Shown: positions 1 to 10,180 of the stretch, one piece after another
How the letters are laid out: each line of letters starts with the position of its first letter
Position numbering within the stretch: position 1 is the first letter of the stretch
The notes under the pieces: model-generated
Database searches by the model: none
Told to the model about the DNA's origin: nothing
Seen by the model: only the letters and a program-made list of their open reading frames with translations
Source: Heliocidaris erythrogramma
Taxonomy: Eukaryota > Echinodermata > Echinoidea > Camarodonta > Echinometridae
Assembly (NCBI GenBank): GCA_025617745.1
Contig: CM046855.1
Span: 13,981,880-14,045,879 of the forward strand
Direction: 5' to 3'
DNA: 64,000 nucleotides
Position numbers and translations under genes: made by a program

Positions 1-2080
1 TTACATTTAAAATAGCTTGAGAATTACAAGTTAAAACCAGCAATACGATCCATGAGATCCGTAAATGTGTAACAAAATTGATGCTCCAAGCACTGACTGA
101 CATACAACATCGATGGGTTCAAAAGTGAAGTTATCTAAAAAGATACAAAATCTTCTTGACGTGAATTCATTGGCTTATCCAGCTTTGAGGTTTGTAAAGA
201 ATGATCAATATTTAGTCTTCAATGCTGCATTATTTCTCATTCTATTTGTTGTTTGAAAGCGTGACTTCATGCAGACGCCTGGTGGAGTGTGATTCGTTGA
301 AAGATGAGCCCGCGGGAATCTCCCGCTCTCCACCTTAAATCTCAATCACATTACCATAGGCTGGAATCCTACTCCGCTTAATTGAGAGGGTAATGCCACG
401 GGATTTACGGTGAAAAGCTTTTAAAAGTGACGGTTTTCGACGAGACATTCTGATCTTTATTTTCTACTTCTTCTTTATCAGTTAAAGTATGGACTTATAT
501 GTGATCTTGTCGACTTCGAGATTGCATCGCGGGAATACTGGGCAATAAAGGATAGTGTAAGCATATCGTGCAAAAGAATCAAACAGCTGTGGATATGCAT
601 CGAAGAGCAGAGGTAGCTTGTATTATTTCATTTTCTCCTTTTCTTTCTTATCTACTTCTCTGCATGCCCTTGTCTCACAATCTTTCTCCTTGTTCTCTTT
701 TTTTTTCACATAAGGGGCTACTGCCCTTTTGGCAGAAGTTGATTTAAAAAGAGGCCACTCAAATTAACAAATACAGTTACAGTACCCATTGTTTTTCGAT
801 ATCTCGTTTCCTTTTTTTCTGTATACCTTCTTGTTCTTCTTCTTCTCCTTCGTATCCTATTCCTCCTTCTCCTTCTTATTTTTCTTTTTGGTTTTCTTTT
901 TTTCTTCTTTTTTCTTCTCCTGCCTTTTCCCTGTCTTCCCCTTGCTGCATATACGAAAATAAAATCGGCCTATCTAATCGAAAACTGATATGTGCCCAAA
1001 GCTAGATCGTGCAGACATATGTTCTGCTATAAGGATAATGAAAGCTTGATTGAAATCAAATAACGTTGAAGGGGTAAAAAGGCAACACGTCTTCGATATG
1101 AAATTAAGTGTGGCGAAAAGACATACGATCCCTATGGGCAAACGTGTGACATTTGCTTGAAAATATCACTTTGCCCTCTCTCCTATCACATTGATTGCTT
1201 CATTTTCATAATCTTTATTTCTTGAGTTGAAAGGAGAATTCGCTTCCTACGCATACAAAATCTGTCCTTTTTGGCACATGAGCATTTCTTTTTGAGTAAA
1301 GGGCATGTAAAGATTGTCCGCAACACAAGTTTTAAGTATAGGCATAGAATTACTTATTATTCTATGTCGTTCTCATAAACGTTTTAATGTGAAAATGTAT
1401 TATATTGAATGACATGTATTTTCATCCTTCAAGAACAATATTTCATTTATTAATTTTCAATCTCTTCAGAAACAATTAAATGAGTCAAATGTACAAAACA
1501 TTTTCACAAATATTAGGTTTATAAATCAAGAAGTGGGGGAATCATAAAGGCCATAAAGGCTTGGTTGGGATGATTCCCAACTTCTGCGTAAACCATAAAA
1601 CACTTCAGAGTAATCAGACAATGGTAAAAAGGCGTCTCAATTTGTTTCGTTTATATCTTACATTGATGGAAATAAAGCAACCGTTGGCAGTTGGTCTGTC
1701 GTTCTTAACCAATTGAGGATCAGTTTCTTACCAAGGGCAATATAGACGCACTTAATTGGTATAAAACCTGGGATCATCTGGTTTCAATACCACTACTCTA
1801 ACCACTTAGGGTAATGTGTGTGTGTGTGTATATATATATATATTTGTAGAAATTAAGTTCACAACATCGTATAGAATACACACACGAGGAGCATGTTTTG
1901 AACCAACAATTTTTTGATAGAAAGCCAACATTTTCCAACAAAAATGAGAAGGGGGTCAACAGATTTTTAAGAAAGTCCTTAGATATTAGAACAACGATAC
2001 AAATTAATAATGAATTGTAAGAGGGGTGTGACACCCATATAGCAACGCCCCTGATACTACATGATGAATTAATACCATAC
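1..2080. other. Non-coding flank or intron, no gene seen
   Basis: No exon could be supported here. The stretch lies downstream (in gene direction) of the last recognised exon of the minus-strand membrane-protein gene, so it is probably intron or 3' flank. It contains a pyrimidine-rich tract at about 640-950 and a (TG)n(TA)n microsatellite at about 1815-1842. A single TIR-like remnant near 2038-2055 (AGCAACGCCCCTG) resembles the end of a hAT-type element, but no partner end was found. Confidence 0.5.
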
Positions 2081-2201
2081 TGTAAACGTGCCTTTGTTTT
2101 CCATCGGAATGTCCTCTTAACGTGTCCATGTCCATTGGAAGCAGGAGAAGCAATGCCTTCTGGGATATCTTGCATTTCTGGAGCGGATATCTTCTTTGAT
2201 A
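2081..2201 (-). CDS. Cytoplasmic-tail exon 4 of unrecognised membrane protein
   Basis: Partial exon of the minus-strand membrane-protein gene. The acceptor is ...GGATTCCAG just above position 2201. The exon opens with the last two bases of a codon begun by the G that ends the 13338-13436 exon (GTA, Val), and the reading then continues VSKKISAPEMQDIPEG, a serine/proline stretch, a short NGHGH segment, and a basic run (KRTFRWKTKAR). The basic, low-complexity composition fits a cytoplasmic tail. The donor I chose (ACA|GTATGG) is weak and gives a phase-2 end, unlike the phase-1 joints elsewhere. If it is not used, the frame stays open to a stop near 1798, running through a microsatellite, which is unlikely to be real coding. 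No downstream exon was found. Family not recognised. The exon start is well supported by phase; the exon end is uncertain. Confidence 0.5.
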
Positions 2202-2730
2202 CTGGAATCCGGAGGAAGACAAAAATACATTATGAATTTGCTGTCATTATAACATGAAATTATTGTTTTCCAAGATATTATTTTTTAAATACAAAATCAA
2301 CAAATAAATATAAGATGAAATCTCATCTCACTCAAACTGGGGGGGGGGGGGGGGGGTAATGGAAATTCGTTTCTAATTATCGTCTTTTCCAACATCTACG
2401 CATGTATTGCATTCGATTCTTTTAGCATTGATCATGTGTACGACAAGAAATAACAACATTAGATGGTTGCAAATATTTGTCTTTTGCAAATATTGGGGGA
2501 AAACATTTGAACACAAATTATTTTGTCATTATTTTTTAACTTATTAGAAACATGGTGATATTCATGACAATGTCTTATGTAGTCCAGACATTCAGTGGGG
2601 AAAATGCTGATAACTGCTCCACATTCCATTAGATTAAACAACTAATCAGATATATCATGAGTAGAATATAAACAGAAGAGCACAGTGTGCCTTCTTCAAT
2701 TTAATTTCCTCCAGACATAGTTATGCTATA

Positions 2731-2906
2731 CAGCGGCGTATCCAGGATTTACAAATAGGGGCGCCAGGAATTATTGATCGCCGTCATGGGGGAGAATTTT
2801 TGCTTCTGAAGAAGGGCTGAGATGCAAAATAGTGCTATATAGTGCTTTTTTTTACGACTGCCAATAGGGGGCGCGCGCCTGTTGCGCCCCCCTGGATACG
2901 CCACTG
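2731..2906. mobile_element. hAT-like MITE with 16-bp terminal inverted repeats
   Basis: The left end CAGCGGCGTATCCAGG and the right end CCTGGATACGCCACTG are inverted copies with one mismatch. A short direct repeat CTATA flanks both ends (2726-2730 and 2907-2911). Ends beginning CAGTGGCG with GC-rich subterminal sequence are typical of hAT-type elements, but the target duplication looks like 5 bp rather than the usual 8. It is 176 bp with no coding capacity, so it is non-autonomous. Confidence 0.6.
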
Positions 2907-2970
2907 CTATAGACCACCAAAAACTCTCAAGATTACGTTAGTACTTTTTCACTACTTTGCAGTGAGACTG

Positions 2971-3005
2971 CTTTGGTTAAAGCAATGGCATTGCTTTAAC
3001 CAAAG
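2971..3005. repeat. Perfect 17-bp-arm palindrome
   Basis: The arms CTTTGGTTAAAGCAATG and CATTGCTTTAACCAAAG are exact reverse complements around one G. It sits at the left edge of a nested set of inverted repeats. Confidence 0.8.
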
Positions 3006-3135
3006 AAATGTTTTTTATTTTTTTTTTATATTCACTAGAGGGAAAAATACGATTAGGCTACGATTAGGAAACGCGCCCACTTTCATGATCTCAATACGAG
3101 GAATAAAGCGTCATTTGAAGATCCTGGACACTTTA

Positions 3136-3329
3136 AAAACTAAAATGTTAAATTACCATTTAAACAGGGCCAAGAAGTGACCACCATGCTAAAAGAAGAT
3201 GGTTTTAATACGAAAATAACCATATCCAGCTGAAAAAATAATGTGTTATGAAAATGTGTTTGTTGGTGGTTCATCAAAAAAGTGGCCATCTTTTTAATCA
3301 TAAATGGTGATTTAACATTTTAGTTTTTT
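3136..3329. repeat. Inverted repeat, inner pair
   Basis: The segment 3136-3162 (core TAAAATGTTAAATTACCATT) reappears as an imperfect reverse complement at 3301-3329. Complementarity continues weakly inward (AGATGG near 3200 against CCATCT near 3286). This looks like a decayed foldback element. Confidence 0.6.
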
Positions 3330-3628
3330 AACTTGGTGCAATTTTTTGCGCGAACAAACATAAAACTTATCAAAAAGAGTTAAACGTGTGTTTTAGCCAC
3401 TCGCCCACCTTATACGATTTCAACACGAACTTTTAGTCCATTTCAACGCGATATAGACATGAGGTTCGCAAAACATAATACTGAACAAATTAATGTGGTC
3501 CGTGCAATATGTCACTAACAACACATACTCAAAACGATGTTTTACGAACATTTCACGTCCATGTCACGCTGAAATTTTGAACATGCTTTAAACTTTTTGA
3601 TGAACCACCAACAAACACATTTTCATAA
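3246..3628. repeat. Inverted repeat, outer pair with 35-bp arms
   Basis: The stretch at 3246-3280 (core GTTTGTTGGTGGTTCATC) is repeated in reverse complement at 3594-3628 without a visible mismatch over about 35 bp. It overlaps the inner inverted repeat, so the region looks like two foldbacks interleaved or one element rearranged. Confidence 0.7.
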
Positions 3629-3730
3629 GTGTCACGACGTTTTATCATGTCACACGAGTTTGCCTTAGGCTGAAGTCGTACAGTCCGTCGTTATCTTGAA
3701 TTGATATATTTTCACATTTTCCTTCATGAT

Positions 3731-4122
3731 CAGGAACGTCGCTAGAGGGATGTGTGGGGTGTGGCACGGCACCCCAGAGTCATCCATACATAGAGTTTGG
3801 TCAACTTGACAGTTGGGCACAGCATGGCGTATATTCCTTTGTTCCTAACAAAGCAAAATACACCACATTGTACCTACTGGAGCTGAGTTGGACATACGGT
3901 GTGTATGATGGCTCTGTGACACCAATTCTGTCGGCAAATTCGACATTTTTATAGGCTTTTGGAAATCTTTAATAAAAAGTGATGACCCCTTTTCCCCAGT
4001 CTAATCATAATTATATGGGCAAATTAGAAAATCTGACAAGCGGCCTTTTCTTTGTTGGCAAATTTGGTCCGACACCTCCCCCCCCCCCCTCCCCTCCCCA
4101 CAATGGTCTAGTAACGCCCCTG
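3731..4122. mobile_element. Possible TIR element, hAT-like ends
   Basis: The left end CAGGAACGTCGCTAGAGG and the reverse complement of the right end, CAGGGGCGTTACTAGACC, match at most positions. The right end carries a C tract (4078-4089). No clear target-site duplication is visible, so the boundaries are tentative. Confidence 0.4.
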
Positions 4123-4671
4123 TTCTTTTCTGCCATGTTACAATCATGGGTGGGTAGCTGATATTGCCCTAAAGTTGAGTCAGTTGATGTTAACTTCTAT
4201 ATCATGTCGCACGAGAAGCTGACGTAGCTGACAGTTCATGTTAACTTTCATAATCCTGAATGGGTGGCCGATATTGCTTTTAACATGAATTAGTATACTG
4301 TCGTGAAGGGGCAATGTTCCACGCTTCACGAAAGAACTTCCCTCTCCTTTCTTGCGTCGACTTATTAAAATCTAACAACTGAAATGAAAGTCCGGTCACG
4401 CGCACTCCTTAAAAGGGCATCGAGTCTATTATAAAATAGAGTAAGGAAGAAGCAGTGAAAAGTAACAGGTTCTCAACTGAAACCTGATCTTACTCATAGT
4501 CTGGATTGGATTAGAGTATGCCAGAGGCACACATGACATCATTATGTGGATGAAGATGAAGCAGAGAGAAAAATCTCAGCTCCTGATGCAACCGACCCGA
4601 AAATTCCCTCGAGAGAATCTTTACCTGTAGACCTATTCGTTTTCCTCATAATCCATTATTAAAGAGTGACC

Positions 4672-4730
4672 CTCTCTCTCTCTCTCTCCCTTGTACCTCC
4701 CTTTCCCCCTCTCTCTCTCTCTCTCTCTCT
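4672..4730. repeat. (CT)n microsatellite
   Basis: Interrupted CT dinucleotide tract. Confidence 0.85.
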
Positions 4731-5004
4731 TCCTCTCTTCACCATCTTTCCACATCACAATTCAATGGTTACGGGATAATGTGCAGTTTCCAGCAGAACC
4801 GTAAGGATCACTTGTTTCAGGAGATGATGAATGCTGATAAAGGAATATTTCTTGATCTTGCGACTTTATTCCCCAAGAGTTTCTTAACAATGTTACGATC
4901 TTTTAAAATTGATATGAAACTGATCACTAGTCCCATAAGAATGAATAATGCGCGTCAAACTCAGATTCATCTCGTACCTCATTGTTGTAGTCTACTGAAA
5001 TAGC

Positions 5005-5165
5005 TTTTATTTATTTATTTATTTATTTATTCTGTGTTCTTTATACAGGGTAGTCTCTTCAGTACATAAAAACTGCTTTGCAAGAGAGCCCTGTATTACA
5101 TAAAACAGTTAAAATACAATGTAGTACAATTATTTCAGAATAATAAAATATTACAACTAACAGAA
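5005..5165 (-). mobile_element. Retroelement 3' tail, minus strand
   Basis: Read on the minus strand, the sequence runs GGGCTCTCTTGC, then CTACCCTGTATAAAG, and ends in a run of AAAT units (5006-5031 on the plus strand as TTTA repeats). A short 3' untranslated segment closing with a simple (AAAT)n tail is characteristic of CR1/L2-type LINEs and the SINEs that use them. No coding part is recognisable upstream. The assignment to a retroelement is inference from the tail structure. Confidence 0.45.
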
Positions 5166-6014
5166 CAATACAAATAATAATATGTTAAAAAATATTAACT
5201 AGTATAAAATTGGAAAACGTCTTAAATACACAGCTCAAATATACATTTATTAGAACCGATAAAAAACCACAAAGAATCAATGGGTTGTGATCCGTTTCCA
5301 TTTAAAGTAGATAACCGGAGAAAATAATGTCCCATAAAATAAGAAATAGGACAAATTATACATTTTTGGAAAGCTAATCCCCCAAAGAATACGATGAAAT
5401 GAAATTTTAGAGATGTAAGCTTGTTCAAAAAGATTATCAGGACTTTTTTCAAGACCCCCGACAGGGTCTAAGATGAGCCACGAAAGAGAGAATTCTTGCA
5501 CTAGAAAATGACGTCATTCTCGGGAGAGCTAGCTTACAGTATACGACTTGACTGTAGTGTAGCTGTATGAATCGTATATGTGTGTGTGGCTGCTGCAGTG
5601 ATTCACCCAGTGATTGATGGAATGACGGTGTGATTCCAGGTTCTAACATCTGTATCAGGGCCAAAATCAGACATTTTGTCGAAAAGATTTTCAAAGATTG
5701 GAAGAAATCAGTAGCTTACCTCGAACCGTGGACGTTATGTGCGCGCGCTGTAATGACGTGATCGTGAGCTAGCTAGAAGCAAGCAAGTGTGTCCCGAGTA
5801 TTACGTCACATTTCCAAGGTTGAAAAAGAAACTGCTCGCGGGGCGAACATATGCGAATATTTTGGCACACATTTGAAACAGAATAATATTAATTTATGAA
5901 AACCTATGGATTTCGAATGTTGATGGAATGTTTTAGGGCATCTTCCCCTATCCGTTGATACCAAATTTAGTGCATTTTGATTTGTTTGTACATCTCCGAG
6001 TAACACCTTTAAAG

Positions 6015-6036
6015 CCCCCCCCCCCCCCCCCCCCCC
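6015..6036. repeat. 22-nt C homopolymer
   Basis: The longest of about eleven C runs on the plus strand of this window. These are G runs on the strand from which the gene reads. Confidence 0.9.
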
Positions 6037-6530
6037 ATCCCAACATCATACTCATTACAGCAATGTATATAACAATTTTTTTCAAATGTTTAGCTTATGA
6101 TGTCCTTTGGCTTTGGAGTCTAAACTTCTAAAAGATCTTTGGCAATGTCCATACAAACTCCTATCGCTTGATTCTATCAGCTTGTATAAGCCATGCTTAG
6201 CTGTTTGAAATGATGTGAAATGTCATCCCTTGTTCTCTGGCGCACATCGAGGTAAGCCACACAGTGTAAACAGCAAAATGAAAGGATAAGCACTATCCGT
6301 ATGATGTTACACATAGCGGCACGCTAAGGGGCGGTGGAGCGCCACGATGGATCATAATACTCCACCCGTATGGATAGTGAAACGCGATTAACAGAACTTG
6401 GTTTTAGAAAGTCGTCTGCGTGGACTCATTCCAAATCATACATCGGGAGTCCTAAGGAGAGAAACTATCTTCGGTCCTGTGATCGCAAGACAGCAGACAG
6501 CAATTAGAAACAGTGTGACTGATCACTTGG

Positions 6531-6564
6531 CTTGAGAAAGTCCACAGGTGTGGACGAAAGCTTG
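6531..6564 (+). other. Penelope-type hairpin motif, hammerhead-like
   Basis: CTTGAGAAA is followed by a perfect 6-bp stem (GTCCAC/GTGGAC, loop AGGT) and then GAAAGCTTG. Arrangements of the form CUGANGA, stem, GAAA occur in the terminal repeats of Penelope-like retroelements, where they derive from minimal hammerhead ribozymes. The first box deviates from the ribozyme consensus, so activity is doubtful. Confidence 0.35.
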
Positions 6565-6827
6565 CTAACAAAATTTAAGGTTGGTAGAAGCTTAAACTAC
6601 AATTGTATATTTACATAATTATTATAGCAGGAGAAAATTGCTCATCAACTAATATTTGAATTTCTTTCTGACCTTTTTTTTAACAATCTACAAAATATTC
6701 AATGTATACAGAGTAAGATAAACATAATTAAAGAGCATGTTAATGGAAGGGAAAATGGAAATTCGTGGTATATACACAGGATCAGAATAAATCTTTTATG
6801 GTTTGGGGTCTGCCTCATATTTCGTTG

Positions 6828-6828
<1 letters not shown>

Positions 6829-6866
<38 letters not shown>
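6829..6866. repeat. (AC)n microsatellite
   Basis: Uninterrupted AC dinucleotides directly abutting the dispersed copy of the 190-bp repeat. Confidence 0.9.
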
Positions 6867-6868
<2 letters not shown>

Positions 6869-7058
6869 ATTGCTTTATTTCCGATGACAAGTATTGTTCC
6901 TCTATTGTTCCTCCGTCCTTCGGACAGTCGACGGAATAAGGCACAAATTCATTGTCCGACGTTCGAGGACTATTGTCCGGCTTCCGAGGACCATTGTTCT
7001 CATGATATTTTTTTGTTCTCTGTCCGAAAATGTCCTCGGACATACGGCTAAACACGCC
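6867..7058 (+). repeat. Dispersed copy of (CA)-linked ~190-bp repeat
   Basis: Closely similar to the three tandem units at 59357-59968. It shares GGACAGTCGACGGAATAAGG, the motif CGACGTTCGAGGACTATTG, and a terminal TGTCCTCGGACAT. It is bracketed by (CA)n on both sides, as are the other copies. Any open frame across it (for example reading RSRTIVRLPRTIV) arises from the repeat and is not a gene. Confidence 0.8.
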
Positions 7059-7247
7059 AACACACACACATATCTATGTTTTCTATTGCTCGAATTTCAA
7101 CCGATGACTCCACTACTGAATTGCGTCACAAAATTCATTGACGGAATAAACCTCACCGATTGTTGACAACCGATGACCTATTGAATTACTACCAATGACC
7201 CATTGTTCTCTTTGTTCGATGTCATCAGTTTGAATGCGTAAACATGT

Positions 7248-7249
<2 letters not shown>

Positions 7250-7294
<45 letters not shown>
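7250..7294. repeat. (AC)n(TA)n compound microsatellite
   Basis: Left border of the giant palindrome. Confidence 0.9.
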
Positions 7295-7625
7295 CAGAGA
7301 CACAGAATAAAATACTCCGTTAGGGTTCAATATTTCGCCTATAAGGCTTCTTCAGGAAATGATACCAAGTACAAAAATTGCACCGAGGATGTAGTTAGTG
7401 CATAGCGCGTAATTATTGTCAAAACAACAAGCGTAAATAAACAACAGAGTCAAGGCGCGAGACTCTGTTGTTTATTTACGCTTGTTGTTTTGACAATAAT
7501 TACGCGCTATGCACTAACTACATCCTCGGTGCAATTTTTGTACTTGGTATCATTTCCTGAAGAAGCCTTATAGGCGAAATATTGAACCCTTTGTGTCTAA
7601 CGGAGTATTTTATTCTGTGTCTCTG
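7295..7625. mobile_element. Giant near-perfect palindrome with Penelope-like motif
   Basis: The left arm 7295-7451 and right arm 7461-7625 are reverse complements over about 157 bp, with one ~8-nt difference (the right arm carries extra bases near 7590) and a 9-nt spacer. Each arm contains CTGAAGAAGCC, a short loop, then GGCGAAATATTG (plus strand at 7557-7583). This resembles the CUGANGA/GAAA boxes found in terminal repeats of Penelope-like elements. Both sides are bordered by TA microsatellite, a target type reported for such elements. The simplest reading is two terminal repeats in inverted orientation, or a self-primed foldback. No open frame of note lies within. Confidence 0.65.
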
Positions 7626-7658
7626 TCTACTTATTAAACTCCGTCGCAGAACTTTTGA

Positions 7659-7663
<5 letters not shown>

Positions 7664-7701
<38 letters not shown>

Positions 7702-7710
7702 ATCTATATA
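7664..7710. repeat. (TA)n microsatellite
   Basis: Right-hand microsatellite close to the palindrome. Confidence 0.85.
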
Positions 7711-8375
7711 TATGTGATTGTATAAATTCTTGTATATAAATACATTAACACTTTAAATATGTACATAATTATATGCCATTCTGCATACCACTCTCCAGTT
7801 ATTTATTGCAAATCGATAACCCGTCGTCATAGCAACACCCACCCCTTCTCTACCAACGCCGCATCCTACCAACTTCGCTCATTCAATGGACACGGCAGGT
7901 AATGTCTGAATTGCGTCAATGTAGAGGAAATCTCTGTCGCTCCTTCCGTGAAAGATGGATCAATTTTCAGTCAGTAATATCTCCTCCCTTCCAACTTGAT
8001 CAAATTAATCAAAGAGATGATCTTACAGCCAGGGGGTTAAGAGCCACGATGACACCAAATCCATCAAAATCCATACCGTTAATCCAATCACAATTCATCA
8101 TTAAAGTGCAATATCTAACAACGAGGAGACCTGGACAACGAGTTCATCGTTACTAGTACTCTGAGAAGACCGCATCCATAATAGTCTACATACTGTACGT
8201 CATGTAGAGTGGTGTACGATAGCTTGACTTGATCGTACTATGACGTAGCAGGATCTTCTCGAATTACAAATACTTGATGCCACTATTCCATCTTTTTAAG
8301 CAGGTATTGAAATAGGGAAACGCCAAGCGTTGTTTCGAATGGGAATGGGAATGTGAACTTTGGTCTGGCAGCTTT

Positions 8376-8990
8376 ATCCTTTTTTTTTCTTTGCCTCGTT
8401 CGAGGATTTATTTTACATTCAAAGCTTACAACTCAATATAACATTAATCATACATAAATGACACAAAATATAAATACAAAATTGAACTCGACTTACAGAT
8501 ATCAGTGTTACATTTTCAAATAAACTTCAAAAAAATCCTTTGGTAATTCATATTTTCTTTTTGATTGTATTTTTTCCCTTCTGCTCCTTATATTTCTATT
8601 CTTTTGTTTTATTTCTCTTTCAAATCTACACAAATGACACATTCAAATGAACTTCAACAATTCCTTTGGTAATTCATCGTTTTTCTTTGTTTGTATTTTT
8701 TTTCCTTTCTGCTATATTGTATCTCTAATTTTTTTCTGATTTCTCTTTCAAACACATGTTTCAATAAAAGATCTCTCCTATCTTTTTTCCACTTTTGTTG
8801 CGTTCCAAAATAACTTTATGTACGCTCCAGAAAGCTATGGTCAGAAATAAATTGGACTGGCAATTACCTTCTATTTTCAGTAAGTGCAAGATGCTAATCT
8901 TGGTTATTTGGACATTGTATACTTCTTGCAATATATTTTCAACATGCATGAGAAAAGGTTTGTTTAGAACACATTCAGTGAAAGCATGGA
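8376..8990 (-). mobile_element. LINE 3' end, minus strand, with poly(A)
   Basis: On the minus strand an open segment (8761-8949) reads ...ILHLLKIEGNCQSNLF, LTIAFWSVHKVILER, with a basic end. This resembles the C-terminal region of a non-LTR retrotransposon polyprotein. Downstream on that strand come a tandemly duplicated ~130-bp non-coding unit (8510-8635 and 8637-8760), the small hairpin CCTCGAACGAGG, and a terminal A run (plus-strand T run near 8380). The order (open frame, 3' untranslated region, hairpin, poly(A)) is what a 5'-truncated LINE shows. The clade cannot be told. Confidence 0.45.
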
Positions 8991-9049
8991 TAATATTTTT
9001 TATCTTCTTTTACTTTGCAGGTCGTGCATAGAAAGTTATTGTGATTACA

Positions 9050-10180
9050 GCATGATTGTTGACGACGACGACGCGGCCGACCCCGGAAATAGTGACTTCT
9101 ATAGTCTCGCTCCGATCCTATTCAATATGTTTTGTATAATAACGTCTTATCCGACTCATGAAATATTTCATATGGTGTTCTCCAAGGATCAATCCTTGGC
9201 CCTCTTATTTCTTTTTTTTTAATTATTAATGAATGATTAAATTGTTCAAATCAACTGAAACTTGTTTTATTTACATGGTTCAGAGATTATTTATGTGATC
9301 CTATTCAATATGTTTTGTTTAATAACGTCTTATCCGACTCATGAAATATTTCATGCGGTGTCCTCCATGGATCAATCCTCGGCCCTCTTCTTTTTTTTAT
9401 TATTTCTAAATGAATTATCAAATTGTTCAAATCAAGTGAAATTGGTTTTATTTACTGATGATACTAATAATCGTAAAAAACAAAACTTCTACTTTTGAAC
9501 AAAAATCTGAATAATGAATTCGAAAATGTATCGAACTGGTTCAAGAGCAATCAAATTATAATAATTTTAATACTCTTTCAGAGTAAGCAAGTGTCAATAG
9601 TCAACTTGATGTTAAAAGTCAATGAGAAAATTATGAAGAGCGTAAATTTCACTAAATTTTTGGGCATACCTATTGATGAAAATCCTTCTTGTAAAATGCA
9701 TATATTACATGTTACAAAAAGCGTTCCTCAGAATGCTGGTGTCGTCAGCAGATTACGTTCAATATTACCCAACATTACTCATAACATTATATAACACACA
9801 TATTCTACTATTTTAAGCTATTGTAACATGGTACGGGGAAATGCACATCCAACTAATTTTCGTACCTTATATTTACTTTAAAACAGTTATAGTAAGGATA
9901 TGTACAAAGTCAAATTACATTGCTCACACTAAACCCTTATTTCAAGATTTGAAAATTCTTATTATATCTCAGTATTGCTTTCTAAACATAAAAAGGGCCT
10001 ATTACCCCAAAGTTTATGCAATATTCTTACCTTGAATAGTTCATTACATAGTTGCAATACTATAAGTGTTTACAAGTACGCATAGAACTTATGTTTCCTT
10101 CACTTTCATACATATACCGCCAGTTACATGGAATTCCTTACAAAATGAAATCACATTAATTGGTTTTTTTATAATAGTTC
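9050..10180 (+). pseudogene. Decayed LINE reverse transcriptase, internal duplication
   Basis: Frame-broken remnant of a CR1/Jockey-type reverse transcriptase. Visible motifs in order are ISYGVLQGSILGPL (near 9167-9208, the GVPQGSILGPLL box), a second copy ISCGVLHGSILGPLLF (near 9349-9396), and KLVLFTDDTN (near 9437-9467, the catalytic FADD box with A changed to T). Then come KFLGIPIDE (near 9654), a thumb-type segment with RICTKSNYIAHTKPLF (near 9895-9942), and a PVTWNSL-like stretch near 10120. Stops and frameshifts interrupt it throughout. The C-terminal part is related to the LINE at 37.2-38.5 kb (RICTHSHYLAHTDPIF). No poly(A) end was found. Confidence 0.8.
9114..9455 (+). repeat. 183-bp-period tandem duplication inside reverse transcriptase
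   Basis: Two copies, 9114-9273 and 9297-9455, each start at GATCCTATTCAATATG and end at TTTATTTAC. Both contain the GSILGPL box. Differences between the copies show the duplication is old. Confidence 0.8.

Noticed and set aside
1998..2060. Terminal-repeat-like AGCAACGCCCCTG
   Set aside because: Only one end is present; no partner or target duplication could be found.
6699..7166. Open frames with RSRTIVRLPRTIV-type peptide, also at 59188-60058
   Set aside because: The same peptide arises from four copies of a non-coding (CA)-linked repeat and runs into poly-Val/Cys or His/Thr from the microsatellite.
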